A stretch of DNA of 64,000 nucleotides from JBGTFE01 sp049799955. Its GTDB lineage: Bacteria > Acidobacteriota > Blastocatellia > Pyrinomonadales > Pyrinomonadaceae. The position numbers and the translations under genes are program-made. The DNA is taken from the NCBI GenBank assembly GCA_049799955.1, contig JBARIW010000018.1:62001-126000 (forward strand), read 5' to 3'. The number at the start of each line of letters is the position of its first letter. The first letter of the stretch is position 1. The notes beneath the pieces were generated by a model. It searched no databases. It had not been told where the DNA came from and saw nothing but the letters and a program-made list of their open reading frames with translations. Below, piece by piece: positions 8,093-16,654 of the stretch.

Positions 8093-11000
8093 ATGAAATT
8101 TTTAGATTTATTAAAAGAAAAAATCGTCGTTTTCGACGGCGCGATGGGCACGAATCTGCAAGGGCAGAATCTCTCGATTGAAGATTGGGGCGGCGCGAAT
8201 TTTGAAAACTGCTCGGAGAATCTGCTTTACACGAAGCCCGAAGCGATTGAAAAAGCTCATCTCGGTTTTCTCGAAGTCGGCTGCGACGTTATCGAAACAA
8301 ACAGCTTCGGCGGAAGCGAAGTCGTTTTGCAGGAGTTCGGAATCGTCGAAAAAACTTACGACGTAAACAAAAAAGCCGCCGAATTGGCAAAACGACTGGC
8401 GAATGATTTTTCGACCTCGGACAAACCGCGTTTTGTCGCCGGTTCAATCGGACCGGGAACAAAATTGCCGACGCTCGGGCATATTAATTTCCGCGATTTG
8501 AAACAGGCTTACGTCGAACAGGTTCGCGGGCTTTATGACGGCGGCTCGGATTTGTTCGTTGTCGAAACCTGTCAGGATTTACTCCAGACAAAAGCCGCGC
8601 TCGCCGCAATTTTCGAGTTTTTCGAGCGGCAAAAAGTCCGGATTCCGGTCATCGCGCAGGTTACAATCGAGACTTTCGGAACGATGCTCAACGGGACGGA
8701 AATCGCCGCCGCTCTGACCGCGCTCGAACCGTTTCCGATTGACGTAATCGGGATGAACTGCGGAACGGGACCGAGACAAATGGCGGAAAGTTTGAAATAT
8801 TTGTGCGAAAATTCGCCGATTCCGGTTTCCGTTTTGCCGAACGCCGGACTTCCCGAAGTAAAAGACGGCGCGCAGCACTACGACGAAACGCCCGAAAGCT
8901 TTACGGCGCAAATCGTCCATTTCGCAAAAGATTTCGGCGTCAATATCGTCGGCGGCTGCTGCGGAACGACGCACGAACATCTGAAACTCGTGGTCGAGCA
9001 AATGGAGAAAATTTCGCCGAAACAGCGCGATGCAAAATTAGTTCCTTCGGCTTCGTCAATCTATTTCCAGCAGCCGTATATTCAGGACAATTCGTTTTTG
9101 ATTATCGGCGAGCGCGTCAACGCGTCAGGCTCGAAGAAGATGCGCGATTTGCTCGAAGCGGAAAATTGGGACGGGCTTGTCAATCTGGCGAAATCACAGG
9201 AAAAAGAAGGCGCGCACATACTGGATGTAAACGTCGATTTTGTCGGGCGCGACGGCGTTGCCGATATGAACGAGCTTGTCTCGCGGCTTGTTACGAACGT
9301 CAAAATTCCTTTGATGCTGGATTCGACCGAATGGGAAAAAATGGAAGCCGGACTCGAACTGGCGGGCGGAAAATGTCTTTTGAATTCGACAAATTACGAG
9401 GACGGCGAGCCGAGATTTTACAAAGTTCTGGAACTGGCGAAAAAATACGGCGCGGGCGTCGTCATCGGTTTAATTGACGAAAAGGGAATGGCGCGCTCCG
9501 TCGGAGATAAATTAACGATAGCCCGCCGCGCATTCAAAGACGCGACCGGATTCGGCATCGAAGGACACGATATTTTCTTCGACCCGCTGGCTTTGCCGAT
9601 TTCGACCGGAATCGAAGAAGACCGCAAAAACGCGGACGAAACGATTAAATCAATCAAACAGATTCACGCGGAAATGCCCGAAACGAATATTCTTCTCGGC
9701 GTTTCCAATATTTCATTCGGATTGAATTCCGCTTCGCGCATCGTTCTGAATTCGGTTTTTCTGCACGACTGCGTCGAAGCCGGAATGAACGCGGCGATTG
9801 TCAACGCTTCAAAAATTCTGCCGCTCAATCGTTTCAACGAGCATGAAATCGAAGTCGCGCGCGAATTGATTTACGACCGTAGAAAATTCGAAGGCGACAT
9901 TTGCGTTTATGACCCTTTGACCGAATTTACGACGCTTTTCGAGGGCAAAACGACAAAATCGATGAAGCCCGACGTTTCAAATCTGCCGGTTGACGAAAAA
10001 TTGAAACATCACATTATCGACGGCGAAAAAATCGGGCTGGAAGACAATCTGAAAATCGCGCTCGAACAATATCCGGCGCTCGAAATTATCAACACAATTT
10101 TGCTCGACGGAATGAAGACGGTCGGCGATTTGTTCGGTTCCGGGCAGATGCAGCTTCCGTTTGTTCTCCAATCCGCCGAAGCGATGAAATCGGCTGTAAA
10201 ATTTCTCGAACCGTTTCTCGATAAAGTCGAAGGCGAATCGAACAAAGGCGTTCTGGTTCTGGCGACCGTTAAAGGCGACGTTCACGACATCGGCAAAAAT
10301 CTGGTCGATATTATTTTGACGAACAACGGTTATAAGGTCGTAAATCTCGGCATCAAACAGCCGATTGACGATATTTTAAAGGCTTTTGAAGAAACTAAGT
10401 GCGACGCAATCGGAATGAGCGGGCTGCTCGTAAAATCGACGCTCGTGATGCGCGATAATCTCGAAATAATGAACGAGCGCGGCATTAAAGTTCCGGTTAT
10501 TTTGGGCGGCGCGGCGCTCAATCGAAGATATGTCGACAACGATTTGGTTCCGCTTTACGAAGGCAAATTGTTTTACGCGCGCGACGCTTTCGACGGGCTT
10601 CACGCGATGGATTTGCTGACGCAAAAGGGAATTCAGCCGCAGAGAGGCGGAGACGCTGAGAAAGCGAAAGTTGCCGCTGCCGGAAACGGAAACTCATTTG
10701 ATTCGGAAATCCAAACTGTTGAAGACGTTGAAGATTTAGTCGGCGAAGACGCGAAACTTGGCAAACAGGCGGCGCGGGTTTCATCGAGAAGCGCCGGCGA
10801 TTCGACGCATACGACGAAATCCGGCGTTTCGGCGGTTGAAAATATTCCAGCCGCACCTTTTTACGGTTCGCGTGTTGTCGAAAATATTGATTTGGACGAA
10901 GTTTTTGCGTTTATCAACGAAACAGCGCTTTTCAAAGGTCAGTGGCAATACAAACAAGGTCGCAAGACGAAGGAAGAATACGAAAAGATTCTGCATGAAA

Positions 11001-11650
11001 CGGTTTACCCGAAATTTGCCGAAATCAAGGAAAAAGCGAAGCGCGAAAAGCTGCTCACGCCGAAAGTCGTTTACGGTTATTTTCCGTGCCAGTCCGAAGC
11101 GAACGATTTAATCATTTACGAAGCGGACGAAAAAACCGAAAAGCTGAGATTTACATTTCCGCGCCAGCCGGTTGAGCAGCGCGGCGGGAAAAATCTTTGT
11201 CTCGCCGATTATTTCGTCTCGAAAGATTCGGGCAAAATCGATACGGTCGCGTTTGATTTGGTAACGATGGGACGCAGAGCGAGCGAATATTCAGCCGAGC
11301 TTTTCCGTAACGATAATTACACCGATTATCTTCTGTTTCATGGTCTTTCGGTCGAATCTGCCGAAGCTCTGGCGGAAATGTGGCACAAGAAAATCCGCGA
11401 AGATTTGGGAATCGCCGGAAACGATGCCAGCCAGCTCGTCAAGCTTTTTCATCAGGGCTATCAAGGCTCGCGCTACAGCTTCGGCTATCCGGCTTGTCCA
11501 AATCTCGAAGACCAGACGAAGATTTTCGAACTGCTTGAGCCTGAAAGAATCGGCGTCGAATTGACCGAAGAATTTCAGCTCGACCCTGAACAATCAACTT
11601 CGGCGATAATCATTCATCACCCGGACGCGAAATATTTTAATATCGAATAA
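8093..11650 (+). CDS. metH: cobalamin-dependent methionine synthase
   Basis: Methylates homocysteine with methyltetrahydrofolate through enzyme-bound methylcobalamin (1185 residues). Domains in order: homocysteine-binding TIM barrel (1 to about 310) with zinc cysteines at GMNCGTG (about 220) and GGCCGT (about 287); pterin-binding barrel (about 335-590, ERVNASGSKK); cobalamin cap and Rossmann domain with the cobalt-ligand motif GDVHDIGKN at about 727; and the SAM-dependent reactivation domain from about 930, ending with RYSFGYPACPN. Between the B12 and reactivation domains lies an unusually long low-complexity linker (about 845-925). It starts with a stretch resembling the 8-bp repeats seen elsewhere. 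No Shine-Dalgarno precedes the ATG. A SAM-II riboswitch lies upstream, giving feedback by the pathway product. Confidence 0.97.
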   Translation: MKFLDLLKEKIVVFDGAMGTNLQGQNLSIEDWGGANFENCSENLLYTKPEAIEKAHLGFLEVGCDVIETNSFGGSEVVLQEFGIVEKTYDVNKKAAELAKRLANDFSTSDKPRFVAGSIGPGTKLPTLGHINFRDLKQAYVEQVRGLYDGGSDLFVVETCQDLLQTKAALAAIFEFFERQKVRIPVIAQVTIETFGTMLNGTEIAAALTALEPFPIDVIGMNCGTGPRQMAESLKYLCENSPIPVSVLPNAGLPEVKDGAQHYDETPESFTAQIVHFAKDFGVNIVGGCCGTTHEHLKLVVEQMEKISPKQRDAKLVPSASSIYFQQPYIQDNSFLIIGERVNASGSKKMRDLLEAENWDGLVNLAKSQEKEGAHILDVNVDFVGRDGVADMNELVSRLVTNVKIPLMLDSTEWEKMEAGLELAGGKCLLNSTNYEDGEPRFYKVLELAKKYGAGVVIGLIDEKGMARSVGDKLTIARRAFKDATGFGIEGHDIFFDPLALPISTGIEEDRKNADETIKSIKQIHAEMPETNILLGVSNISFGLNSASRIVLNSVFLHDCVEAGMNAAIVNASKILPLNRFNEHEIEVARELIYDRRKFEGDICVYDPLTEFTTLFEGKTTKSMKPDVSNLPVDEKLKHHIIDGEKIGLEDNLKIALEQYPALEIINTILLDGMKTVGDLFGSGQMQLPFVLQSAEAMKSAVKFLEPFLDKVEGESNKGVLVLATVKGDVHDIGKNLVDIILTNNGYKVVNLGIKQPIDDILKAFEETKCDAIGMSGLLVKSTLVMRDNLEIMNERGIKVPVILGGAALNRRYVDNDLVPLYEGKLFYARDAFDGLHAMDLLTQKGIQPQRGGDAEKAKVAAAGNGNSFDSEIQTVEDVEDLVGEDAKLGKQAARVSSRSAGDSTHTTKSGVSAVENIPAAPFYGSRVVENIDLDEVFAFINETALFKGQWQYKQGRKTKEEYEKILHETVYPKFAEIKEKAKREKLLTPKVVYGYFPCQSEANDLIIYEADEKTEKLRFTFPRQPVEQRGGKNLCLADYFVSKDSGKIDTVAFDLVTMGRRASEYSAELFRNDNYTDYLLFHGLSVESAEALAEMWHKKIREDLGIAGNDASQLVKLFHQGYQGSRYSFGYPACPNLEDQTKIFELLEPERIGVELTEEFQLDPEQSTSAIIIHHPDAKYFNIE
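10636..10665. repeat. degenerate 8-bp repeat inside metH
   Basis: GCCGCAGAG / AGGCGGAG / ACGCTGAG resembles the ACGCGGAG repeat family found at 24176 and in recG. It encodes part of the long linker between the cobalamin and reactivation domains (about residues 848-858). No right arm is evident. Confidence 0.5.
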
Positions 11651-11653
11651 AAG

Positions 11654-11683
11654 AAAGGGCAAATATTATATTTGCCCTTTTTT
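11654..11683 (+). terminator. metH terminator
   Basis: AAAGGGCAAATA pairs with its complement ending at 11680 around a tiny loop, followed by a T run, immediately after the metH stop codon. Confidence 0.9.
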
Positions 11684-11707
11684 ATTGTTTATATGTAAAG
11701 TTTATCT

Positions 11708-12295
11708 GTGAATCAACAACAGGAACAAAATGATATTTTGGGCGATTTTACAAAGCGTCTGGACAAAATAGATATCGAGTATATGCTTGTCGGCTCAATG
11801 GCTCTGGTTCATTACGCATTGCCCCGAACGACGGTTGATATTGATATTGTCCTGAAGATTTTGACAGAAAATATTGATAAATTCATCGCGGAATTTGAAA
11901 CGGATTATTACATACCGACAGGCAGGGCAAAGCAGGCTGCCAGCGAAAAGGGAATGTTCAATGTGCTGAATAATCAAACGGTTTTGAAAATTGATTGTAT
12001 TATTCTCAAGGAAAGCAAATTTGAAAAAAACGCCTTTTCACGCCGTCAAAAGGTCAATTATTCGGGTGATTTCAACGTTTGGATTATCGGCAAAGAAGAT
12101 TTAATTTTGTCGAAGCTGAATTGGGCGAAAAACACTAAATCGGAAAGGCAAATGCGTGATGTTGCCAGTATTATCCGTAACGGATTTAATACGGAATACG
12201 TCGAAAAATGGGCAAAAATATTGGACGTAGAGAAACTTTTAGAAGAATGCTTCGAGCTTTTGGAGAAAAATTATGATGACGGACACGACTCGTGA
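11708..12295 (+). CDS. minimal nucleotidyltransferase-fold protein (AbiEii/MNT-like)
   Basis: A 195-residue protein with the nucleotidyltransferase signature: LVGSMALVHY gives the GS motif and VDIDIV gives the paired aspartates, with a third candidate Asp in LKIDCII. Such small proteins often act as toxins or as partners in toxin-antitoxin and abortive-infection pairs (AbiEii, MenT, MntA families), transferring nucleotides to RNA or protein, but the acceptor here is unknown. The start is a GTG with no clear Shine-Dalgarno. The gene overlaps the next small ORF by 23 bp. The two together look like a transferred cassette between metH and housekeeping-like DNA. Confidence 0.65.
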   Translation: MNQQQEQNDILGDFTKRLDKIDIEYMLVGSMALVHYALPRTTVDIDIVLKILTENIDKFIAEFETDYYIPTGRAKQAASEKGMFNVLNNQTVLKIDCIILKESKFEKNAFSRRQKVNYSGDFNVWIIGKEDLILSKLNWAKNTKSERQMRDVASIIRNGFNTEYVEKWAKILDVEKLLEECFELLEKNYDDGHDS

Positions 12296-12494
12296 AATTG
12301 AGGAAATGCAAAACGAGCTTTGGATGAAAAAAACGCCGCAGGAGCGCGCCCGCTTTGCTTCGACAATGTTCGCCGCCGGAAAGCAAGCCGTTATCGCTTC
12401 TTTGCCGAAAGATTTACCCGAAAAAGAGCTGAAAAAACAATTATTTTACCGCATCTACGGTGAGCATTTGCCGGAAGACTTTTTCAAAGATTAA
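12273..12494 (+). CDS. small charged protein paired with the nucleotidyltransferase
   Basis: A 73-residue, lysine- and glutamate-rich, probably helical protein beginning MMTDTTREIEEMQ. I do not recognise its family. It starts inside the upstream nucleotidyltransferase gene (23-bp overlap), which implies translational coupling, and its hydrophilic character would suit an antitoxin or regulatory partner. The ATG doublet at 12273 is the start; the second ATG three bases later would serve equally well. Assignment as a partner is inferred from the overlap alone. Confidence 0.6.
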   Translation: MMTDTTREIEEMQNELWMKKTPQERARFASTMFAAGKQAVIASLPKDLPEKELKKQLFYRIYGEHLPEDFFKD

Positions 12495-12504
12495 AACAAT
12501 AAAT

Positions 12505-13773
12505 ATGAAAAGAAAAAACTCCGTTTCGTTTCTTTTAGTTCTTTTTTCCGCTTTCAACCTTTTCGCGCAGGTTGAAAACAAAGCCTTCAAAAGCTTCGAC
12601 GCGAATTACAAAATAGTTTTTCGCAATCCGGCGCAGGACAAGAATTTTTATCTGCTCAGCTTGTTTCAAAATCAATCGAAAGTTCGCGCGGATTTGCGGA
12701 AAAATAAAATTCTGCGCGATTTTGCCGGACAAAAAAATGCTTTGAAAGCGGCTGAAAAATGCGATGACGTAAATTGTTACGACAAAGCGTTTCGCCTTTC
12801 CGAGCAGGAAATCGAAACGATTGCGAAAGTGTTTGAAAATTCGGCGGGAAATTCGAAATTGACGCGTCTGGCGGAAAAAGATTTGCGTCCTTCGGGAATG
12901 TTTATCAGATACGCGCCGAAATCCGACGCGGAAATGATTGCGCTCGCGTGGCGCGACGCGGCGAAAGGATTAAATCATATTCTGGACGTTTACGGGCTCG
13001 GCAAAGACGCGGCTTATAAAGACATTGATAACGTCAGCTACGACGTAAACGGCGCGGAATATCGCCAAATTTTGAAGGCAAAGGTCGCGGAAATAAAATT
13101 GCCGGAAAACGCTCTGTTTTTTGAGCCGACGCTCGGTTACGCTTTGAAGCTTCTCGAAGCAAACCGGCGCGACGAAGCCGGACGCTTTGAGCCTTTAGAG
13201 GAAACGGAAAATAAAAAAGCGTTTGAAAATCTCAAAAATATCAAGTGGAACGATTATCCGTATTCGGTGATTCTCGTTCTCGGCTCGGGACCGAATGCAT
13301 CGGACGTTGACGCTCCGAATATCGGGAAAATCGGAATCGCGCGCACCGAAGCCGCCATAAAACTTTTTCAGCAAAAAAAAGCTCCGCTGCTTATATTCTC
13401 CGGCGGCTACGTGCATCCGGCGCGCACGCCTTACTGCGAAGCGCTGGAGATGAAAAAATACGCAATGCAGAAATATAATATCCCCGAAGAAGCGATTTTT
13501 ATTGACCCGCACGCCAGGCACACGACAACAAATGTCAGAAATGCGGCGCGGATAATGTTTCGCGACCAAATTCCGACCGGCAAAAAAGGCTTGATTACGT
13601 CGAGCCAGTCGCACATCGATTATGTCGCCGGAGAGGAATTCGTCAAGCGAAATATTAAGGAACTCGGCTTCGTCCCGATGCGGATTTTTGAGCGAATCTC
13701 GCCCGTCGAAGTTGAATTTATCCCGCTCGTCGATTCTCTATTTATGAATTCGATGGAGCCGCTCGACCCGTAA
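12505..13773 (+). CDS. secreted DUF218 (YdcF/SanA-like) protein
   Basis: A 422-residue protein with an N-terminal signal peptide (MKRKNSVSFLLVLFSAFNL, cleavage near FAQ) and a C-terminal DUF218 domain (about 260-400). The domain has the family marks: the strand ILVLGSG, an RTEAAI helix, LLIFSGGY and HTTTNVRNA. DUF218 proteins such as SanA, ElyC and YdcF are linked to envelope integrity in other bacteria, but their reaction is unsettled. The N-terminal 250 residues are specific to this type. The ATG at 12505 was chosen over the earlier in-frame start at 12460 because it opens the signal peptide and follows the previous gene without overlap. Confidence 0.82.
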   Translation: MKRKNSVSFLLVLFSAFNLFAQVENKAFKSFDANYKIVFRNPAQDKNFYLLSLFQNQSKVRADLRKNKILRDFAGQKNALKAAEKCDDVNCYDKAFRLSEQEIETIAKVFENSAGNSKLTRLAEKDLRPSGMFIRYAPKSDAEMIALAWRDAAKGLNHILDVYGLGKDAAYKDIDNVSYDVNGAEYRQILKAKVAEIKLPENALFFEPTLGYALKLLEANRRDEAGRFEPLEETENKKAFENLKNIKWNDYPYSVILVLGSGPNASDVDAPNIGKIGIARTEAAIKLFQQKKAPLLIFSGGYVHPARTPYCEALEMKKYAMQKYNIPEEAIFIDPHARHTTTNVRNAARIMFRDQIPTGKKGLITSSQSHIDYVAGEEFVKRNIKELGFVPMRIFERISPVEVEFIPLVDSLFMNSMEPLDP

Positions 13774-13775
13774 AG

Positions 13776-13811
13776 AAACGATGAAGTATGAACGATGAAC
13801 GATGAATGAAG
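13776..13811. repeat. one-armed heptamer repeat, ATGAACG family
   Basis: Units ACGATGA, AGTATGA, ACGATGA, ACGATGA follow the DUF218 stop codon. No complementary arm is seen. The same unit type recurs at 55609. Confidence 0.7.
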
Positions 13812-13818
13812 TAAATGA

Positions 13819-13866
13819 AAACACGCGCGAATCAGGTTTTTAACTAAGCTTCGCGCGTGTTTCTTT
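13819..13866. terminator. bidirectional terminator between convergent genes
   Basis: A perfect 13-bp stem, AAACACGCGCGAA (13819-13831) with TTCGCGCGTGTTT (13850-13862), lies between the convergent DUF218 and AraC-type genes. Confidence 0.85.
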
Positions 13867-14836
13867 ACATTTCCTTGTTGTATTTATTTCGGTAATCAAA
13901 CGGCGTCATTCCGGTGAGTTTTTTGAAAATTCCGCGAAAAGCTTTTGTGTCCAGATAGCCAACGTCGAACATAACTTCGGTGATATTTTTGCGGCTGGTT
14001 TCAAAGCTTTTTTTGGCGGCTTCGATTTTTACTCTCTGGATATATTGGCTGACGGTGTTGCTCGTCGCTTTTTTGAAACGGCGTTCGAGAGAGCGGCGAC
14101 TGAGGGCGCATTCCGACGAAAGCTCGTCAATCGTGATGCGCTCCTGAAAATTGTTTTCGATAAATTTCTGCGCTTTTTTTATGTCTTCGTCGGCGTGCGC
14201 GCTTTGTCCTTTGAACATGATGAATTGCGATTGACTGTCGCGTTTGATGTCGATGGCAAAGACTTTTGAGGTGAGAATCGCCGTTTCGCGGCTCGTGTAT
14301 TTTTCGACCAGATATAAGAGCAGATTCCAGTAGCTTGTCGCGCCGCCGCTGGTGTAAATTCCTTGTTCTTCAGTGATGATTTTGTCCGTAACAAGCTCGA
14401 TTTCGGGAAACATTTTTCTAAATTCGTCCGCCGCCCGCCAGTGAGTCGAACATTTTCTGCCGTTAAGAAGTCCTGTTTTTGCGAGTAAAAACGCGCCGAC
14501 GCAAAGGCTGACGACTTCCGCGCCCGATTCGTATTGCCCGACAATCCACGGAATAAAATCTTTGTTCGTTTCCAAAACCGTTTCCATTTTGCCGTCAAAC
14601 GCGGGAATAAAAATCAAATCGGTCTTTTTTACTTCATCGAGAAGAAAATCAGTGTGAACAGAAAATGAACTGTTGTGCAGTTTAATTTCTTTCTTTAATC
14701 CGACCAGATTTATATTAAAAACAGCGGGTTTTCCGGCATTTTCAAAAAAGCTGTTGACCATCGAAAAAACATGGCGCGGGTCGTCGATTGCCGCCAGAAC
14801 CGCCGATTCGGGAACGAGTATCGAAACGTGTTTCAT
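13865..14836 (-). CDS. GlxA-family transcriptional regulator (DJ-1/PfpI plus AraC HTH)
   Basis: A 324-residue regulator with an N-terminal DJ-1/PfpI-like domain (about 1-190, nucleophile-elbow-like VSLCVGAFLLA) and a C-terminal AraC double helix-turn-helix (about 225-320, with SRRSLERRFKKAT and TPFDYRNKY). Members of this family sense small metabolites and activate nearby operons. The ATG at 14836 (MKHVSILVPE) is preferred to the TTG start 12 codons upstream. It is transcribed away from the VOC/DoxX operon and shares its roughly 150-bp intergenic region, so it is the natural candidate regulator of that operon. The ligand is unknown. Confidence 0.87.
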   Translation of the reverse strand: MKHVSILVPESAVLAAIDDPRHVFSMVNSFFENAGKPAVFNINLVGLKKEIKLHNSSFSVHTDFLLDEVKKTDLIFIPAFDGKMETVLETNKDFIPWIVGQYESGAEVVSLCVGAFLLAKTGLLNGRKCSTHWRAADEFRKMFPEIELVTDKIITEEQGIYTSGGATSYWNLLLYLVEKYTSRETAILTSKVFAIDIKRDSQSQFIMFKGQSAHADEDIKKAQKFIENNFQERITIDELSSECALSRRSLERRFKKATSNTVSQYIQRVKIEAAKKSFETSRKNITEVMFDVGYLDTKAFRGIFKKLTGMTPFDYRNKYNKEM

Positions 14837-14932
14837 AAGCTTAAAATTACTGCAAAAATTTGTCGCAATCAACCCCGAAGATTGTCGTTTTTACACCTCA
14901 CATATTTAAAATTAAAGTGTTATAGTTTGTGT

Positions 14933-14949
14933 ATGATATATTGTATCAT
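14933..14949. promoter_or_regulatory. possible operator palindrome
   Basis: The inverted repeat ATGATA-TATTG-TATCAT lies between the divergent regulator and operon, 38 bp before the first operon start codon. It is AT-rich and could arise by chance. Confidence 0.35.
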
Positions 14950-14986
14950 CTGTGAAACACATTAAATATAAAGGAGAAAAAATAAA

Positions 14987-15430
14987 ATGGCAACAATCAA
15001 TCCATACTTAAATTTCAGCGGCAACACGGAAGAGGCTTTTAACTTTTACAAATCAATTTTCGGCGGCGAATTCGAAAGGGTTATGCGTTATAAAGACGTA
15101 TCGCAGATGGAAGGCTGCGACGGAATGCAGGTAGCCGAAAACGACCTTGAAAAAATATGCCACATCGCGCTGCCGCTTGGAAACGGCAATGTTTTGATGG
15201 CGAACGATGTGCTCGAATCGATGGGAACGCTGAGTGAAGTCAACAATTTTTCGCTTTCCGTCAGCGCGGACGGCAAAGAAGAAGCCGACAAACTTTTCAA
15301 CGGACTTTCGGACGGCGGAAAAGTGGAAATGCCGCTCGCGGACGCTTTCTGGGGCGGGTATTTCGGGATGCTGGAGGATAAATTCGGCATTCGCTGGATG
15401 GTCAGTTACGAATACAATCAAAATAAATAA
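14987..15430 (+). CDS. PhnB-like VOC family protein
   Basis: A 147-residue glyoxalase/VOC-fold protein of the PhnB/3-demethylubiquinone-methyltransferase-like type, recognised by MATINPYLNFSGNTEEAF at the start and FWGGYFGMLEDKFGIRWM near the end. Proteins of this type are usually of unknown substrate. AGGAG at 14972-14976 precedes the ATG. It opens a six-gene run of small stress- or detoxification-type proteins with short gaps, downstream of a GlxA-type regulator. Confidence 0.85.
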   Translation: MATINPYLNFSGNTEEAFNFYKSIFGGEFERVMRYKDVSQMEGCDGMQVAENDLEKICHIALPLGNGNVLMANDVLESMGTLSEVNNFSLSVSADGKEEADKLFNGLSDGGKVEMPLADAFWGGYFGMLEDKFGIRWMVSYEYNQNK

Positions 15431-15450
15431 AAAATTAAGGAGAAAAGAAA

Positions 15451-15813
15451 ATGGGAAAATATGTTGATGGTTTTGTGTTACCGATTGCAAAAGAAAATGT
15501 TGAAAAATACACGGAAATGGCGCGAAAGGCGGGTGAAATTTGGATGGAACACGGCGCGCTCGAATATTACGAAGCGGTCGGCGATGATTTGGAAATTGAA
15601 AAAATGCTGTCGTTCAAAAAAATAGCCGATGCTTCCGAGAATGAAACCGTGATTTTTGCGTGGATTGTTTATGAATCCAGAGAGCATCGCGATAAAGTGA
15701 ATGAAGCCGTGATGAGCGACCCGCGTTTGAAAGAAGATATGGAAGCGAGCAAAAATCTTTTCGATTTCAAACGGATGGCTTACGGCGGCTTTAAAACTCT
15801 GGTTACATTCTAA
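15451..15813 (+). CDS. DUF1428 (YbaA-like) protein
   Basis: A 120-residue member of DUF1428 (YbaA family), recognised from KYVDGFVLPIAKENVEKY at the N-terminus and the closing MAYGGFKTLV. Its fold is a ferredoxin-like dimeric barrel; no reaction is established. It has an AGGAG Shine-Dalgarno and lies 20 bp after the PhnB-like gene. Across many soil bacteria DUF1428 genes sit next to VOC and DoxX genes as here. Confidence 0.87.
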   Translation: MGKYVDGFVLPIAKENVEKYTEMARKAGEIWMEHGALEYYEAVGDDLEIEKMLSFKKIADASENETVIFAWIVYESREHRDKVNEAVMSDPRLKEDMEASKNLFDFKRMAYGGFKTLVTF

Positions 15814-15833
15814 ATAAAAAAGGAGAAATGATA

Positions 15834-16247
15834 ATGACAAAAGAATTATGGATAAACCTTCCGGTGAAGGACGTTAAAAAATCAAAGGAATTTTTCACCC
15901 GTATAGGTTTTACGCCTGAAGAAGCGCACGAAACGGCGGATATGACTTGTGTTAAAGTCGGAGAAAAAAACATTGCCGTTCTGCTTTTTGCGGAAGAAAC
16001 TTTAAAAGGTTTTATGAAAAACGAAATTTCCGACACGCGCAACGGTTCGGAAATGATGATTTCGTTTGACGCCGAAAGTCGCGAAGAGGTTGACGAAACG
16101 GCAAAGAAAGTTTCGGACGCGGGCGGAAATGTTTTTAGCGAACCGGCGGAAATACAAGGCTGGATGTATGGTTTTGCCTTCGTCGATTTGGATGGACATC
16201 GTTGGAATATGCTATATATGGACTTCAGCAAGATGTCGAAAGAATAG
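15834..16247 (+). CDS. VOC family protein (glyoxalase-like)
   Basis: A 137-residue VOC-fold protein with MTKELWINLPVKDVKKSKEF at the N-terminus and DLDGHRWNMLYMD at the C-terminus, a pattern common to glyoxalase/bleomycin-resistance-type proteins. The ATG at 15834 is used because AGGAG at 15821-15825 is eight bases from it and only two bases from the earlier ATG at 15828. Third gene of the operon. Substrate unknown. Confidence 0.83.
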   Translation: MTKELWINLPVKDVKKSKEFFTRIGFTPEEAHETADMTCVKVGEKNIAVLLFAEETLKGFMKNEISDTRNGSEMMISFDAESREEVDETAKKVSDAGGNVFSEPAEIQGWMYGFAFVDLDGHRWNMLYMDFSKMSKE

Positions 16248-16275
16248 AAAACAGCAGGGAAAAGCAGGAATAAAT

Positions 16276-16653
16276 ATGAAAATCGCAATAATTATCGTTC
16301 GTGTTTTGATGGGACTTTTGTTTGTTTTTGGTTCGATTGCATTCTTTCTAAAACTGGGCGGCGAACCGCAGTTGGAAGGAAACATGAAAACTTATTTTGA
16401 AGGCTTGGTCGCTTCGGGTTATTTTCTGACCTTGTTGAAAATTACCGAGCTTGTTTGCGGAATTGCGCTAATTGCAGGACGTTTTGTGCCTTTAGCGCTT
16501 GTTATTCTCTCGCCGATTATAGTCAATATTTTATTTGTCCATCTTTTTCTTGATAAATCAGGATTGCCGGTTGCGATATTTTTGGTGTTGGCAAATTCAT
16601 TCCTGGCGTATGCCAATTGGGACAAATTCAAACCGCTTTTGGAGGCGAAATAA
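16276..16653 (+). CDS. DoxX-like membrane protein
   Basis: A 125-residue protein with four predicted membrane segments, matching the DoxX-like family (MKIAIIIVRVLMGLLFVFGS, a central KITELVCGIALIAGRF, then FVPLALVILSPIIVNILFV). DoxX-like proteins accompany redox-stress and small-molecule detoxification genes in many bacteria, but their activity is not defined. The start at 16276 gives a normal DoxX length. Its stop is one base from the next start codon, showing tight co-transcription. Confidence 0.82.
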   Translation: MKIAIIIVRVLMGLLFVFGSIAFFLKLGGEPQLEGNMKTYFEGLVASGYFLTLLKITELVCGIALIAGRFVPLALVILSPIIVNILFVHLFLDKSGLPVAIFLVLANSFLAYANWDKFKPLLEAK

Positions 16654-16654
16654 A

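Noticed and set aside
7866..8096. 76-codon open frame upstream of metH
   Set aside because: It spans the SAM-II element, the terminator and the heptamer repeat, and its residues are explained by those elements.
8803..9477. 224-codon alternative frame within metH
   Set aside because: It lies wholly inside metH, is arginine-rich and has no recognisable domain.
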